Positions 43,141-43,813 of a DNA stretch of 43,813 nt are shown piece after piece. Numbering within the stretch: position 1 is the stretch's first letter; each line of letters begins with the position of its first letter. Origin of the DNA: Saccoglossus kowalevskii (Eukaryota; Hemichordata; Enteropneusta; Harrimaniidae); contig NW_003109981.1 in the NCBI RefSeq assembly GCF_000003605.2, forward strand, positions 118,433-162,245, in the 5' to 3' direction. The notes below the pieces were generated by a model. The model searched no databases. It was given only the letters and a program-made list of their open reading frames with translations, and was not told the DNA's origin. Position numbers and translations under genes: made by a program.

Positions 43141-43813
43141 GTAAACCTTTTCATCATCTTTTTTCGTATAATTTCTGGAAGAATATATAGCTAGCTTTCG
43201 CATACCGATGTGAAACTAGTTTAATACTTTCATAACTGTGTTTTTTTGTCGATGGCATTTTCAAAATGTAAATAATAATTTCACGCGAATGGCAATATTT
43301 ACCAAATCACTACCGTTCGTTTAATAGCCGTTTACGAAAAAAATAACAGCTTTTCATGTTATTTTTTGACATTTCTGCTGTCTTTAGTATACTTGCTGTC
43401 CTAAAATACGAAGGCCCCCCAAGGCGCCCCTTTTTAATTTGGTGTTTACGCTCATTCTTTAAGGCCTATTTTTGGAGGATATTACAACTTTGACCAATCT
43501 GATTAAAATCTGATGTAGTGTACGGGCTTTAATTATTTTGGCTATAAACTTATTTTAATTTTATGTTTTATTACTTTTGTTATTAATGCCTTTTTATTTT
43601 ATTATTTTACTTTGATTTTGATTTTGTGATTTTTTTAAAATTCCGCCCTACATACATCTGAGCCGATGCCTATGTAACGAGATTTCAACGAGACCCACTG
43701 TCGACGATTTTAGTCAACGAATCACAGACCTTCTTCTATAGCGCACATGATGACGTCACTGGGCAGAGTCAGTGGCAAACACACTCAAACATAAATGGCG
43801 GATTATACCGACG
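43141..43813. other. Possible first intron and second CRE/YY1-like cluster
   Basis: Mostly AT-rich non-coding DNA. Near the end, ATGACGTCACT (about 43749-43759) and AAATGGCGGATT (about 43793-43804) repeat the motif pairing seen at 43037-43083. They could be a second start site or chance. No exon is identified. Confidence 0.3.

Overview
This window looks like AT-rich, intron-containing chromosomal DNA from a non-vertebrate animal. The evidence is two split genes with GT-AG introns (an endoplasmic-reticulum Hsp70 and a Golgi carbohydrate sulfotransferase), decayed non-LTR retrotransposons, a solo LTR, DNA-transposon relics, and microsatellites. I cannot fix the phylum from the sequence; a marine invertebrate (mollusc, hemichordate, amphioxus, annelid or similar) would fit. 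There are no operons, ribosome binding sites or CRISPR arrays.

Layout. 1-4630 is non-coding. A TA microsatellite (4636-4690) precedes a decayed, 5'-truncated LINE (about 5190-7353). 7757-8206 is bounded by imperfect inverted ends. 10836-18744 (minus strand) is a complete seven-exon HSPA5/BiP-like gene predicting 632 residues. Its 4.7-kb intron 4 carries a second LINE in antisense, itself split by a 415-bp TIR element with a 5-bp target duplication. Its 110-bp intron 3 is largely an ATTCT microsatellite. 20600-21300 is a degenerate tandem repeat. 23620-27172 is a long inverted repeat with a zinc-finger-like exon in the loop and a 715-bp hAT-like insertion in the right arm. 33085-35429 (plus strand) is a complete four-exon carbohydrate sulfotransferase gene of 341 residues. 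38940-41702 holds two copies of a dispersed repeat, an array of 60-bp hairpin-forming units and a solo LTR (40432-41482) inserted into the second repeat copy. 41891-42581 is an unrecognised acidic reading frame running into a 21-bp coding minisatellite. 43031-43141 looks like a promoter and first exon of a gene continuing to the right.

How the genes relate. Both confident genes act in the secretory pathway: one is an ER-lumen chaperone, the other a Golgi enzyme that sulfates glycans. They lie 14 kb apart on opposite strands and nothing suggests joint regulation. The chaperone is unusual: full length in frame, but without the acidic tail and canonical KDEL signal and with a changed phosphate-loop residue, so it may be a divergent paralogue. 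I found no clearly novel multi-gene system. The most informative structures are insertions whose empty target sites can be read from paralogous copies in the same window. All exon joins were made by hand from splice signals and reading frame; no alignment or database search was run.
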